A stretch of 64,000 nucleotides of DNA from Kitasatospora aureofaciens (GTDB lineage Bacteria > Actinomycetota > Actinomycetes > Streptomycetales > Streptomycetaceae). Made by a program: the position numbers and the translations under genes. The stretch lies in NCBI GenBank assembly GCA_000720845.1, contig JODU01000013.1, positions 1 to 64,000 on the forward strand. The letters run 5' to 3'. Below are positions 54,400-62,549 of the stretch, piece by piece. The first letter of the stretch is position 1. Each line of letters starts with the position of its first letter. The notes under the pieces are model-generated. The model saw only the letters and a list, made by a program, of their open reading frames with translations, was not told the origin of the DNA and searched no databases.

Positions 54400-55896
54400 T
54401 CAGTTCGTGTAGACCTCGGCCCGGTCGACGCTCACGAAGGACGCCCCGGACTGGGAGTTGTGCTCGCCGGTGACCCTGATCCGCAGGGTGTGCCTGCCGT
54501 TCGCCAGCCGTGGACTCGTGTACTGCACCGCCTCACCGACGCGGATCGGGCCGTGGAGGTCCACCCGCTGCTCGGGCCCGCCGTCGACACTGACGCCCGC
54601 GTAGCCGTTGCCGGTGTCCTTGACGGAGAGCAGGACGATCCGGGTGCCCGTGAAGGAGAAGGTGGCCGTGGCACCCGCCCGGTCGCTCCAGTGGTCGTCG
54701 CTCCAGAAGCACTGCGTGGCGCAGCCCGTGCCGGAGTTCCAGGCACCGGTGTAGGTGACGCCGCCGGGGCCGCCGGCACGGCCGTCGTCGTTGATCCAGT
54801 AGTTGCCCGAGCCGGGATCGCCGGAGGGCAGGTCCTGGGTGGCGCCCATGGCGAGCGGACGGCCGAAGTCGGGGGTGCCGTCGGCCCGCCAGGTGAACCG
54901 CTGCGCCCGCGTGGTGCGGTTGGTGTAGGTGTTCACCGAGGTGGTCTTGGCGTGGTAGACGATCCAGTCCTGGGTGCCGTCGGGGGACGTGAAGAAGGCG
55001 TGGTGTCCGGGCCCGAACACGCCCCGGTCGTCGGCCCGGGAGAACACCGGGCCCTGGTGCTGGTGCCAGTTCCCCGGCACCAGCGGGTCGGCGTCCAGCG
55101 GCATCGACATCATCCAGACCTGGTAGTCGGGCTTGCCCGTGTCGCAGGTGGAGTACGTCATCCAGACCCGGCCGTTGCGGTACAGGAACTCGGGTCCCTC
55201 CCGCACCTCGGGGCAGCCGCCCGCCGCGTCGATCGCGACCGCGTTCCCGGAGACCGTGTACGGGTCGGACATCGGGGCGATGTTGATCCCGTTGTGCTGG
55301 TACTGGTTGATGCCGCTGTAGGCGAGGTAGAGCCGCCCGCCGAGTTGGAGGATGCCCGCGTCGATGGCGAAGTCGTCCGCGTGGTTGGGCGGGGCGAGCT
55401 CGGCCTTGAAGTGGTACGGGCCGGTGGGGTCGTCGCGCTCCGACTCCAGGACGTACAGCCGGTGGTGGTCGTCGACGCCGTCGTCGGCCGTGTAGTAGAG
55501 GTACCAGCGGTCGCCGAAGCGGTAGAACTCGGGGGCCCAGATGTTGCGGTTGCGGGACGGGTCGGTGTCGGTCCACACCGTGACCGGGTCCGCGGTGGCC
55601 AGGGTTCCCAGGGACGGGGAGCGCCACATCCTGATGCTGCCTCCCTGGGTGGTGGTCAGGTAGTAGGCCCCCTTCCAGTGCGTCATGAAGGGGTCGGGCC
55701 CGCTGTTGAGCGGGTTGCGGAAGGTGCCGGCCGCCGCGGCGGCTTCGGCAGGGGGTGCGGATGGGGCGGGAGCCGCGGTGGCCGGTCCGGTGAGCCCGGG
55801 CAGCAGGCCCACGACCAGCGCGAGAAGGGCGGCGAGGAGCGGGCCGAGGCGCGCGCCGGGACGGGAACGGGGGCGGGTTGCGGGGCTGGGAAGCAC
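54400..55896 (-). CDS. Secreted GH43 glycosidase with C-terminal sugar-binding domain
   Basis: A 498-residue exported enzyme. A signal peptide covers about residues 1-42. The GH43 five-bladed propeller runs from about 58 to 355: the base Asp is in N-S-G-P-D-P-F-M, the modulator Asp probably in F-A-I-D-A-G-I-L, and the acid Glu in V-R-E-G-P-E-F-L-Y. A beta-sandwich domain follows (W-N-S-G-T-G-C-A-T-Q-C-F-W-S-D-D, then S-G-A-S-F-V-S-V-D-R-A-E-V). Arabinofuranosidase or related activity is likely. GAGAGG before the GTG sets the start. It ends four bases from the convergent LacI gene and carries a LacI operator upstream, so it feeds the importer operon. Confidence 0.9.
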   Translation of the reverse strand: MLPSPATRPRSRPGARLGPLLAALLALVVGLLPGLTGPATAAPAPSAPPAEAAAAAGTFRNPLNSGPDPFMTHWKGAYYLTTTQGGSIRMWRSPSLGTLATADPVTVWTDTDPSRNRNIWAPEFYRFGDRWYLYYTADDGVDDHHRLYVLESERDDPTGPYHFKAELAPPNHADDFAIDAGILQLGGRLYLAYSGINQYQHNGINIAPMSDPYTVSGNAVAIDAAGGCPEVREGPEFLYRNGRVWMTYSTCDTGKPDYQVWMMSMPLDADPLVPGNWHQHQGPVFSRADDRGVFGPGHHAFFTSPDGTQDWIVYHAKTTSVNTYTNRTTRAQRFTWRADGTPDFGRPLAMGATQDLPSGDPGSGNYWINDDGRAGGPGGVTYTGAWNSGTGCATQCFWSDDHWSDRAGATATFSFTGTRIVLLSVKDTGNGYAGVSVDGGPEQRVDLHGPIRVGEAVQYTSPRLANGRHTLRIRVTGEHNSQSGASFVSVDRAEVYTN

Positions 55897-55919
55897 GTGG
55901 GGGTCCTCTCCCGAAGCCT

Positions 55920-55933
55920 TTACATCGATGTAA
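55920..55933. promoter_or_regulatory. LacI operator of the GH43 gene
   Basis: A perfect 14-base palindrome TTACATCGATGTAA, 24 bases upstream of the GH43 start. Its core equals the operator at 53242-53253. Confidence 0.82.
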
Positions 55934-55983
55934 CGACGGGGCGTCAGGTTAGGGACGGCTCACGGGGCTGTCAACGGGGCCAA

Positions 55984-55999
55984 AAATGGTATTCCATTT
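55984..55999. promoter_or_regulatory. AAATGG-TATT-CCATTT dyad, candidate GntR operator
   Basis: Six-base perfect arms (55984-55989 and 55994-55999) with TGGT..CCA character of FadR-subfamily GntR sites. It lies just upstream of the NCS1 permease promoter, whose operon encodes a GntR regulator. Confidence 0.5.
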
Positions 56000-56011
56000 G
56001 CCGCAGACCCC

Positions 56012-56041
56012 TTGACGGTGCGGTTTGGCGAAAACTACGTT
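56012..56041 (+). promoter_or_regulatory. Promoter of the NCS1/racemase/GntR operon
   Basis: TTGACG (56012-56017), 18 bases, TACGTT (56036-56041). The transcript would have a leader of about 65 bases with an AGGAG site before the permease ATG. Confidence 0.5.
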
Positions 56042-56113
56042 CTGTTCACCGGAAAGCCGCTTCCGCCTTGTGGAACCCTCCAACTCCCCCGCACCTGATC
56101 CCAGGAGTCCCGT

Positions 56114-57601
56114 ATGACTGCCCTGGAAGACCGCCGCTCGTCCGCCCGGGCCGGCGACACCGCCACCAGTTCCGGCCTCTACACCTACGACCTCGCCCCG
56201 ACGAAGCGGGAAGGGCGCCGCTGGGGCGCCTACAACGTCTTCACGCTCTGGGCCAACGACGTGCACAGCCTGGGCAATTACGCCTTCGCCATCGGACTGT
56301 TCGCCCTCGGTCTGAACGTGTGGGGCATCCTCGCGGCCTTCGCGCTCGCCTCGGTCCTGCTCTTCCTCCTGCTCACGCTCTCCGGATTCATGGGCCACAA
56401 GACGGGCGTCCCGTTCCCCGTGATGAGCCGCATCGCGTTCGGCATCAAGGGAGCGAAGATTCCGGCCGCCGTCCGCGGTGCCGTGGCCATCGCCTGGTTT
56501 GGTATCCAGACTTACCTGGCCTCGGCCGTGCTGAGCGCCCTCCTGGTGGCCATGTTCCCGTCCCTGGCCTCCCTGACCACGAACTCCCTGCTCGGACAGT
56601 CGACGCTCGGCTGGATCACCTTCCTGGTGCTGTGGGCCCTCCAGGTGCTCATCGTCAGCTACGGGATGCAGATGATCCGCCGGTACATGGCCTTCGCCGC
56701 ACCCACCACCCTGCTGACGATGTGCGCGCTCGCGGTGTGGATGTTCGTCCGGGCCGACGGCTCGGTGTCCGTGTCGATCGACGATCCGCTGACCGGCGGC
56801 GCGATGTGGCTCCAGGTGCTCCAGGCCGCCGCCCTGTGGGTGGTCATCTACGGGACGTTCGTGCTGAACTTCTGCGACTTCACCCGGTCCGCGCGCAGCC
56901 GCGGCTCCATCGTCCGGGGCAACGTGATCGGCATCCCGGTGAACATGCTCTTCTTCGCCGTCATCGTGGCCGTCCTCAGCGGAGCCCAGTTCACCCTCGA
57001 CGGGCACGTGATCACCAGTCCGACGGACATCGTCAGGACGATCCCCAACATGTTCCTGCTGGCCGTCGCGTCGCTGTGCCTCATCGCCCTCACGGTGGCG
57101 GTCAACCTGCTGGCCAACTTCGTCGCGCCGATCTACGCCCTGGTCAACCTCTTCCCGCACCGGCTCGACTTCCGCCGCGCGGGTCTGGTGAGCGCGGTCC
57201 TGGGCCTGGTGATCACGCCCTGGAACCTCTACGACAGCCCGGTCGTCGTGAACTACTTCCTCGGCGGGCTCGGCGCGCTGCTCGGCCCCCTGTTCGGCGT
57301 GATCATGGCGGACTACTGGCTGCTGCGGAAGTCCCGCGTGAACGTGCCGGCCCTCTACACCGAGGACGCGGGCGCCGAGTACCACTACCGGCGCGGCTAC
57401 AACCCGCGGGCCGTCGCCGCCTTCGTCCCCGGCGCCGCAATCGCCGTCGTCGTCGCGCTCGTCCCCTTCTTCCACGCCGCGGCCGGGTTCTCCTGGTTCA
57501 TCGGAGCGATCATCGCCGCCGTGCTGTACGCGCTGATCGCCGACCGCGCATCGCTGTTCCGCGACGTGGACGGCGAGTCCATCGCCGTCGCCGCGGAATA
57601 G
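56114..57601 (+). CDS. NCS1-family nucleobase/allantoin permease
   Basis: A 495-residue twelve-helix NCS1 symporter, the family of cytosine, allantoin and hydantoin importers. Helix 1 region reads F-T-L-W-A-N-D-V-H-S-L-G-N-Y, then G-V-P-F-P-V-M-S-R-I-A-F-G near residue 98, N-F-C-D-F-T-R-S in the middle and P-W-N-L-Y-D-S near residue 372. AGGAG nine bases upstream fixes the ATG. The racemase and FadR-type regulator that follow point to hydantoin, allantoin or a related ureide as substrate, imported for nitrogen. Confidence 0.9.
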   Translation: MTALEDRRSSARAGDTATSSGLYTYDLAPTKREGRRWGAYNVFTLWANDVHSLGNYAFAIGLFALGLNVWGILAAFALASVLLFLLLTLSGFMGHKTGVPFPVMSRIAFGIKGAKIPAAVRGAVAIAWFGIQTYLASAVLSALLVAMFPSLASLTTNSLLGQSTLGWITFLVLWALQVLIVSYGMQMIRRYMAFAAPTTLLTMCALAVWMFVRADGSVSVSIDDPLTGGAMWLQVLQAAALWVVIYGTFVLNFCDFTRSARSRGSIVRGNVIGIPVNMLFFAVIVAVLSGAQFTLDGHVITSPTDIVRTIPNMFLLAVASLCLIALTVAVNLLANFVAPIYALVNLFPHRLDFRRAGLVSAVLGLVITPWNLYDSPVVVNYFLGGLGALLGPLFGVIMADYWLLRKSRVNVPALYTEDAGAEYHYRRGYNPRAVAAFVPGAAIAVVVALVPFFHAAAGFSWFIGAIIAAVLYALIADRASLFRDVDGESIAVAAE

Positions 57602-57666
57602 CCCGCGCCCTCCCGACCCGTCCCGTCGCGGCACACCCCGTCCGAGCAGAAGGCCCAGGCCCACCC

Positions 57667-58392
57667 ATGCGCATCCTCGTGGTCAACGTCAACACCACGC
57701 AGTCCATCACCGACGCGATCGCCAAGCAGGCGGCTGGCGCGGCCGCTCCGGGCACCGAGATCGTGCCGCTGACCCCGGCCTTCGGCGCGGAGTCCGTGGA
57801 GGGCAACTACGAGAGCTACCTCGCCGCCGTCGCCGTGATGGAGGCCGTGCGCGCCCACCGGGAGCCCTTCGACGCGGTGATCCAGGCCGGTTACGGCGAG
57901 CACGGCCGGGAGGGGCTCCAGGAGTTGCTCGACGTGCCCGTCGTCGACATCACCGAGGCGGCGGCGAGCACCGCGCAGTACCTGGGCCGCCGCTACTCCG
58001 TCGTCACCACCCTCGACCGCACGGTCCCCCTCATCGAGGAACGGCTGGCGGTGGCCGGACTGAGCGCCAGGTGTGCCTCGGTGCGGGCCAGCGGGCTCGC
58101 CGTGCTCGACCTGGAGCGGGACGAGCAGGCCGCCGTGGACGCCATCACCGAGCAGGCCGCCCGCGCGGTGGAGGACGACCGGGCCGAGGTGATCTGCCTG
58201 GGCTGCGGAGGCATGGCGGGCCTCGCCGAACGCGTGGTGGAGCGTACCGGTGTCCCCGTCGTCGACGGGGTCGCCGCCGCCGTGACGGTCGCCGAGTCCC
58301 TGGTCCGGCTCGGTCTGTCCACGTCCAAGGTGCGCACCTACGCCCGCCCGCGCCCCAAGCGCATCGTCAACTGGCCCCCGCAGGCGGGCTGA
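57667..58392 (+). CDS. Asp/Glu/hydantoin racemase family protein
   Basis: A 241-residue protein of the aspartate/glutamate/hydantoin racemase superfamily. It begins I-L-V-V-N-V-N-T-T-Q-S-I-T, the family N-terminus. The second catalytic-type Cys is present in I-C-L-G-C-G-G-M (Cys177/Cys180). The first, usually in a V-I-A-C-F-G pattern, is replaced by Q-A-G-Y-G-E-H-G near residues 73-80, so a standard two-Cys racemase mechanism is doubtful. Allantoin or hydantoin racemase-like roles are suggested by the NCS1 permease 65 bases upstream. A weak ribosome site (AGAAGG about 15 bases upstream) precedes the ATG. Confidence 0.82.
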   Translation: MRILVVNVNTTQSITDAIAKQAAGAAAPGTEIVPLTPAFGAESVEGNYESYLAAVAVMEAVRAHREPFDAVIQAGYGEHGREGLQELLDVPVVDITEAAASTAQYLGRRYSVVTTLDRTVPLIEERLAVAGLSARCASVRASGLAVLDLERDEQAAVDAITEQAARAVEDDRAEVICLGCGGMAGLAERVVERTGVPVVDGVAAAVTVAESLVRLGLSTSKVRTYARPRPKRIVNWPPQAG

Positions 58393-58516
58393 CCGTCGTC
58401 GCGCCGTCCCGCCCGGGCCGCCCGCGGGCCCCGGGGTATTCTGACGGGCCGCCCGACCGCCGCTGCGCACGGCGCGGTCGGCGGACCGCGAACGGGAAGA
58501 GCGACGAGGGACGGCG

Positions 58517-59167
58517 ATGGCTGCGTCAGAGGGCTTCAGGCCCGAGTCCGAGCGGGTCACGCGGCGGTTGCGCGACGAGATCATCGACGGTGTGCGGGCC
58601 CCCGGCAGCCGCCTGGTCGAACGGGACCTGGCCGAGTCCCTCGGCGTGAGCCGGCTCCCGGTCCGCGAGGCCCTCAAGACGCTGGTGTCGGAGGGACTGG
58701 TGACGCCGCGGCCGCGGAGCTGGGCGGTGGTGCGGGAGTTCACCACCAGCGACATCGCCGACCTGGACGAGGTCCGCTCGGGCCTGGAGACCCTGGGTTT
58801 CCGCCTCGCCGCCCAGCGGCACACGCGGGAGGGACTGGAGCGGCTGCGCGCGACGGTGGACGCCGAACTCGACGCGGCCCGCGCGAACGACGCGGTACGG
58901 GCCCGCCGGGCGGCCGCCGACTTCCACGAGACCGTCGTCTCGCTGGCCGCCAACGAGCTGCTCAACGAGCTCGAACGGGTCCTGCGCAGCCGGCTGCGCT
59001 GGCTCCTGGGCCAGCACGACGACCTGATGGCCGTCGCCCTGGAACACGACGCCCTCTACCGGGCCATCGCGGCACGCGACGTGGACCGCGTCCAGGAACT
59101 GGTCCTGCACCATCTGGCGACGAGCCGCAGCGCGGCCCTGGGACACCTCGCGCAGGAGCGGTCCTAG
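58517..59167 (+). CDS. GntR-family regulator (FadR subfamily)
   Basis: A 216-residue GntR regulator. The wHTH covers residues 12-75 (L-V-E-R-D-L-A-E-S-L-G-V-S-R-L-P-V-R-E-A-L). The FCD ligand domain covers about 90-210, with metal-binding-type D, H, H positions in D-F-H-E-T-V, H-D-A-L-Y and V-L-H-H. GAGGG lies before the ATG. It is the last gene of the NCS1/racemase unit and probably regulates it through the AAATGG/CCATTT dyad. Its last four bases overlap the end of the convergent AraC gene. Confidence 0.92.
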   Translation: MAASEGFRPESERVTRRLRDEIIDGVRAPGSRLVERDLAESLGVSRLPVREALKTLVSEGLVTPRPRSWAVVREFTTSDIADLDEVRSGLETLGFRLAAQRHTREGLERLRATVDAELDAARANDAVRARRAAADFHETVVSLAANELLNELERVLRSRLRWLLGQHDDLMAVALEHDALYRAIAARDVDRVQELVLHHLATSRSAALGHLAQERS

Positions 59168-59952
59168 GCTCGGCCGGCCCGCCCCCGGTGGTGACCCCGT
59201 GTGAACCGGGACGGCGGGACGCCGAAGGTGCGGGTGAAGGCGGCGGTGAACGCGGCGGGAGAGGCGTAGCCCAGCCGGCCGGCGACCTCGGTGACCGAAC
59301 CGGACCGCAGCAGCGGCACCGCCGCGAGCAGGCGCGCGCGGCCCCGCCAGACGGCGGGGCTGTCCCCCGTCTGGGCCCGGAAGCGCCGGGTGAAGGCCCG
59401 TTCGCTCAGGTTCGTCCGCGCCGCCCACGCGGCGTTGGTGACCCCGGTGTCCGGGGCGGCCAGGTACTCCCTGCACAGCGTCGCCAGGTCCGCGGAGGCG
59501 GGGATGCTGACATGGAACGGGAGCGGCGCGCGCGCCGCGATCTCGTGCAGGAGGAGGTCGGCGACGCTGCCCTCGCGCCCGGACAGGCTGTAGTCGGCCT
59601 CGAACTCGACAGCTGCCAGGAGCAGTTCGCGCAGGAGCGGCGGCACGTCCACCACCGTGCAGGTGCCGGGCCACCACGGGACGGCGTCCGGCTCGATGTA
59701 CAGGCTGCGGGTGCTCACGCCCAGCATCCGCACCCGGTGCCGGGTGGCGGCCGGGATCAGCACGGCGCGCTCGGGCGGCACGGTCCAGGTGCCGTCGTCG
59801 GTATCGACCACCATGACTCCGGTGGCCCCGTACAGGAACTGCGCGCGCCGGTGCTCGTGCCAGTCCAGGACGTGTCCCGGCGGGTAGTCGGTGCCGATCG
59901 GCAGCACGGCCCGGTCCACGTGGTCGACGTCGGCCAGGGAGACGTTCTTCAC
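59164..59952 (-). CDS. AraC-family regulator with cupin sensor
   Basis: A 262-residue AraC-type regulator. The N-terminal cupin-like arm (W-H-E-H-R-R-A-Q-F-L-Y, then P-P-E-R-A-V-L-I-P-A-A-T-R-H-R) covers residues 25-90. The two HTHs fill about 155-250 (A-F-T-R-R-F-R-A-Q-T-G-D-S-P, and A-A-F-T-R-T-F-G-V-P-P-S-R-F). The GTG at 59952 has AGGGTGA upstream; TAGGGT also sits six bases before the start, so it may be leaderless. It is divergent from a TauE-type exporter, its likely target. Similar cupin-AraC proteins often control adjacent transporters. Confidence 0.9.
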   Translation of the reverse strand: MKNVSLADVDHVDRAVLPIGTDYPPGHVLDWHEHRRAQFLYGATGVMVVDTDDGTWTVPPERAVLIPAATRHRVRMLGVSTRSLYIEPDAVPWWPGTCTVVDVPPLLRELLLAAVEFEADYSLSGREGSVADLLLHEIAARAPLPFHVSIPASADLATLCREYLAAPDTGVTNAAWAARTNLSERAFTRRFRAQTGDSPAVWRGRARLLAAVPLLRSGSVTEVAGRLGYASPAAFTAAFTRTFGVPPSRFTRGHHRGRAGRA

Positions 59953-60045
59953 CAGGTCACCCTACGGCCGTCCTGGCCGGGTCGCGAAGGAAGAGTGCCG
60001 GACATCGAATGCGGGCCATGGCGCCGGGCTGGTGGAGTGGCCGGT

Positions 60046-60843
60046 GTGGATTTTGTGGCTCTGCTCGGAATCGGGCTCCTGACCGGTGTGACCACCGTCC
60101 TGTTCGGATTCGGCGGCGGTTTCGTCGCCGTCCCCGTCGTGGTGTGGGCCGACTCCGCGCTCGGCGCGGACGCGATACGGGTGGCGACGGCCACCTCGGC
60201 CCTGGTCATGGTGGTGAACGCCGCCTTCGCCACGGCCGTCACACCGCGCCGGGTGCTGACCGCCCTCCGGGGCGGCGGCCCGCTGCTCGTCCTGCTGGGC
60301 GTCGGCGCCTCGGCCGGGGCGCTCGCCGCGCGTCCCGCCCCGGCCGGGCTGATCCGCTGGGCGTTCGTCGCGTACGTCGCGCTGACCGTCGTGGACCTGC
60401 TGCTGCGCCCCGGCTTCCTGCGCCCGCGCGCCCCGGACGCGGTCGCCCCGGGCACGCCGCGTCCGCTGCCGGCCGTCGTCGGTGCCCCCGTCGGCGCCGT
60501 CGCCGCCTTCCTGGGCGTGGGCGGCAGCGTCATGACCGTCCCCGCGATGCGGCGGGCCGGGCACACGATGCAGGTGGCGACCGCGCTGGCCAACCCGCTG
60601 ACCCTGGCGATCGCGCTCCCGGCCGCCGCCGTCTTCCTGGGCGGCTCCGCGGGCCCGGCCGGGGCCCACGCGCACCCGGCCCTGGTGGGCCTCGTCGACC
60701 TCCGCGCGGCCGGGGCCCTGCTCCTGGGCGCCCTGCCGGTGATCGCCGTACTGCGCCGGCGCCCGCCGCGCATCCCCGACCGCCCCCACGCCTGGACGTA
60801 CGTCGCGTTGCTCGGCGCGGTGGCGGTCGCGATGGTGCTGTGA
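60046..60843 (+). CDS. TauE/SafE-family membrane transporter
   Basis: A 265-residue membrane protein with seven or eight helices. The family repeats are present: G-F-G-G-G-F-V-A-V-P in the first half and F-L-G-V-G-G-S-V-M-T-V-P in the second. Members export sulfite, sulfoacetate or other organic anions. The GTG at 60046 has GGTGGAG eight bases upstream; earlier GTGs in frame are possible. It is divergent from an AraC regulator, with a 93-base gap that must hold both promoters. It converges on the GNAT gene. Confidence 0.88.
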   Translation: MDFVALLGIGLLTGVTTVLFGFGGGFVAVPVVVWADSALGADAIRVATATSALVMVVNAAFATAVTPRRVLTALRGGGPLLVLLGVGASAGALAARPAPAGLIRWAFVAYVALTVVDLLLRPGFLRPRAPDAVAPGTPRPLPAVVGAPVGAVAAFLGVGGSVMTVPAMRRAGHTMQVATALANPLTLAIALPAAAVFLGGSAGPAGAHAHPALVGLVDLRAAGALLLGALPVIAVLRRRPPRIPDRPHAWTYVALLGAVAVAMVL

Positions 60844-60850
60844 GGCGCCG

Positions 60851-61780
60851 TCAGGCGATCACGGCCTCCCAGGTGTCGACGGCGAAGTGCACCGTCATGC
60901 CGTGGCGGCCGTACAGCCGCGGGGCGCCCGTCGCGTTGGCGGTGTCGACACCGAGGCCCACCGTGTCCCGGCCTCGCGCGGCGAAGTGCCCGAAGGCGTG
61001 GCGCAGGAGGAACCCGCCCAGGCCGCGGCCGCGGGCCTCGCTCAGCACCCCGATGCTCCGGATCCAGCCCATGGCCTCACGGTCGTCCCGGGCGAGCAGG
61101 AACCCGGCATCGCCCAGGTCGTCGGTCCCGGCGATCCACACCAGGGACCAGTCGAGGCCCGCGGCGTCGATGTCGTCGAGCCACAGCCGGTAGGGGCGCG
61201 GCTGGAAGTCGAAGTGCCGGTCGAACGACCGCTGGTACAGCTCGTGCACCCGGACGCGGTCCGCCTCCGTGGTGCACGCCCGCACCCGTACGCCCGCCGG
61301 GGCCTCGGGCGGGAGGTCGGCCGCCGGGTCCAGCGCGCGGCGCAGTACGTGGTGGGTGCGGACGACGCCCCAGCCGCGCTCGGCGAGGAGCGCGGTGTCG
61401 GTGGTGGGCTCGGTGTTGAGGTGGAGGTGGACGACGGCGCGCTCCGCGCCGTTGGTCCGGGCCTTGGCCAGGGCGCGGGTCTCCATGGCCGCCAGCATGC
61501 GCAGGCCGGTCCGCTGGTGGTCGGGCAGCACGTAGTGGTCGATGTCGACGCGCTCCCCGCCGGACTCGTCCCACAGCAGCCCGTACGCGACCAGCCGGCC
61601 GTCGTCGAAGGCGAGCCACGAGTCCTGGGCCAGGTCCCTCTGCTGGTGTTTCAAATCGGCTTCGACGGTGTGCTGGTCGGTCTCGGGGCGGCCGATCTCG
61701 ATCCGGTCTATCTCGTTGAGGAGGTCGGTGACGGCGGGGGCGTCGGCGAGCGTGGCCGGCCGCAGGTCGGCAGGGGACAT
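60851..61780 (-). CDS. Tandem GNAT N-acetyltransferase
   Basis: A 309-residue protein with two GNAT folds, residues 5-140 and 155-305. The second carries the acetyl-CoA loop L-S-E-A-R-G-R-G-L-G-G-F-L-L. The first has a degenerate version (D-H-Q-R-T-G-L-R-M-L). This two-domain layout is seen in mycothiol-synthase-like and antibiotic-resistance acetyltransferases, but it lacks clear MshD signatures. Substrate unknown. The ATG at 61780 has no ribosome site (only pyrimidine-rich CTCTGCTCCTC upstream), so the start is the least certain part. Confidence 0.83.
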   Translation of the reverse strand: MSPADLRPATLADAPAVTDLLNEIDRIEIGRPETDQHTVEADLKHQQRDLAQDSWLAFDDGRLVAYGLLWDESGGERVDIDHYVLPDHQRTGLRMLAAMETRALAKARTNGAERAVVHLHLNTEPTTDTALLAERGWGVVRTHHVLRRALDPAADLPPEAPAGVRVRACTTEADRVRVHELYQRSFDRHFDFQPRPYRLWLDDIDAAGLDWSLVWIAGTDDLGDAGFLLARDDREAMGWIRSIGVLSEARGRGLGGFLLRHAFGHFAARGRDTVGLGVDTANATGAPRLYGRHGMTVHFAVDTWEAVIA

Positions 61781-61917
61781 GAGGAGCAGAGTCGGGCACG
61801 GCGGCGGGTGACCGCAACGGATTATCCGCCGGACGCGACAGCATGACGTACGACGGCGAACCGGGGGCATAAGCAAGTCCCGAGGCCTTCTCCCCCGCCG
61901 ACCCACGGGAGTCCCCT

Positions 61918-62358
61918 GTGACGCCGAGCCTGCGCACCGCCCGCGCGTGCCGTGCCGCCGCCGTGCTCCTGGCCGCCGCCGCCGTGTACGCGGCCACCCA
62001 TCACTCCTGGCTCGCCCTGCCCGGCCTGTACGTCGCCGCGGTGTTCGCCTGGTGCGCCGCCCGTGAGGGCGCGGAGCACCGGCGCAGGGTCGCCATGGCC
62101 CAGCGGGCCGAGCTGCTGGCCCGGCCCCCGCTGCGGGACCCGTTCGCGCACGGTCTCGAGCCGTGCTGCGCGTTCTGGCGGCATTCCGACGGTGTCGTGC
62201 ACGGACCGGAGTGCGCCCGCCCCTCGCTCTCCCGCGCTCCGCTGCCCGAGGACTGCTGCGAACGCTGGTGGACCTCGCTCGGCGCGCGGCACGACGCACA
62301 GTGCCGTCGCCGCAGCGGCGCCCCGGGCCAGGACCGCGCCCGGCCCGCGTCGCAGTAG
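61918..62358 (+). CDS. Small membrane protein with Cys-rich tail
   Basis: A 146-residue protein I do not recognise. Two hydrophobic segments (about residues 12-29 and 33-46) form a hairpin at the N-terminus. The rest is cytosolic or external and contains Cys, His and Trp pairs: L-E-P-C-C-A-F-W-R-H, H-G-P-E-C-A-R-P and E-D-C-C-E-R-W-W, then another Cys. This looks like a possible metal or redox site. GGGAG eight bases before the GTG supports the start. No partner gene is evident. Confidence 0.65.
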   Translation: MTPSLRTARACRAAAVLLAAAAVYAATHHSWLALPGLYVAAVFAWCAAREGAEHRRRVAMAQRAELLARPPLRDPFAHGLEPCCAFWRHSDGVVHGPECARPSLSRAPLPEDCCERWWTSLGARHDAQCRRRSGAPGQDRARPASQ

Positions 62359-62549
62359 CGGGGTCAGGCACCTGTCGGCTCCTGCCCCAGCGCCGTCCGC
62401 AGGGCCAGCCGGGGTGGCGGCGGCCCAGGCATGCGGCGAGCAGGAATGGGGGTAGGGAGCCGGCGCGGCGGTCGCCGAGCGGTCGTATCCGGCGAGGACC
62501 TCGGGCAGCCGGTGGCCGTGATGGGCCGCCGCCGCGACGAGTCCCTCCC
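62359..62549. other. Gap before the decayed oxidoreductase
   Basis: About 190 bases without an intact gene. A loose stem (GGGGTCAGG near 62360 with CCTGCCCC near 62390) may terminate the upstream gene. The second half has weak traces of a Gfo/Idh/MocA N-terminus (a G-R-R-R-D-like segment), but the dinucleotide-binding G-x-G-x-x-G part cannot be traced. Confidence 0.35.

Noticed and set aside
62355..62395. Imperfect stem GGGGTCAGG/CCTGCCCC after the small membrane protein gene.
   Set aside because: The stem has a bulge and a long loop, so it was kept only as a note in the gap entry and not called as a terminator.
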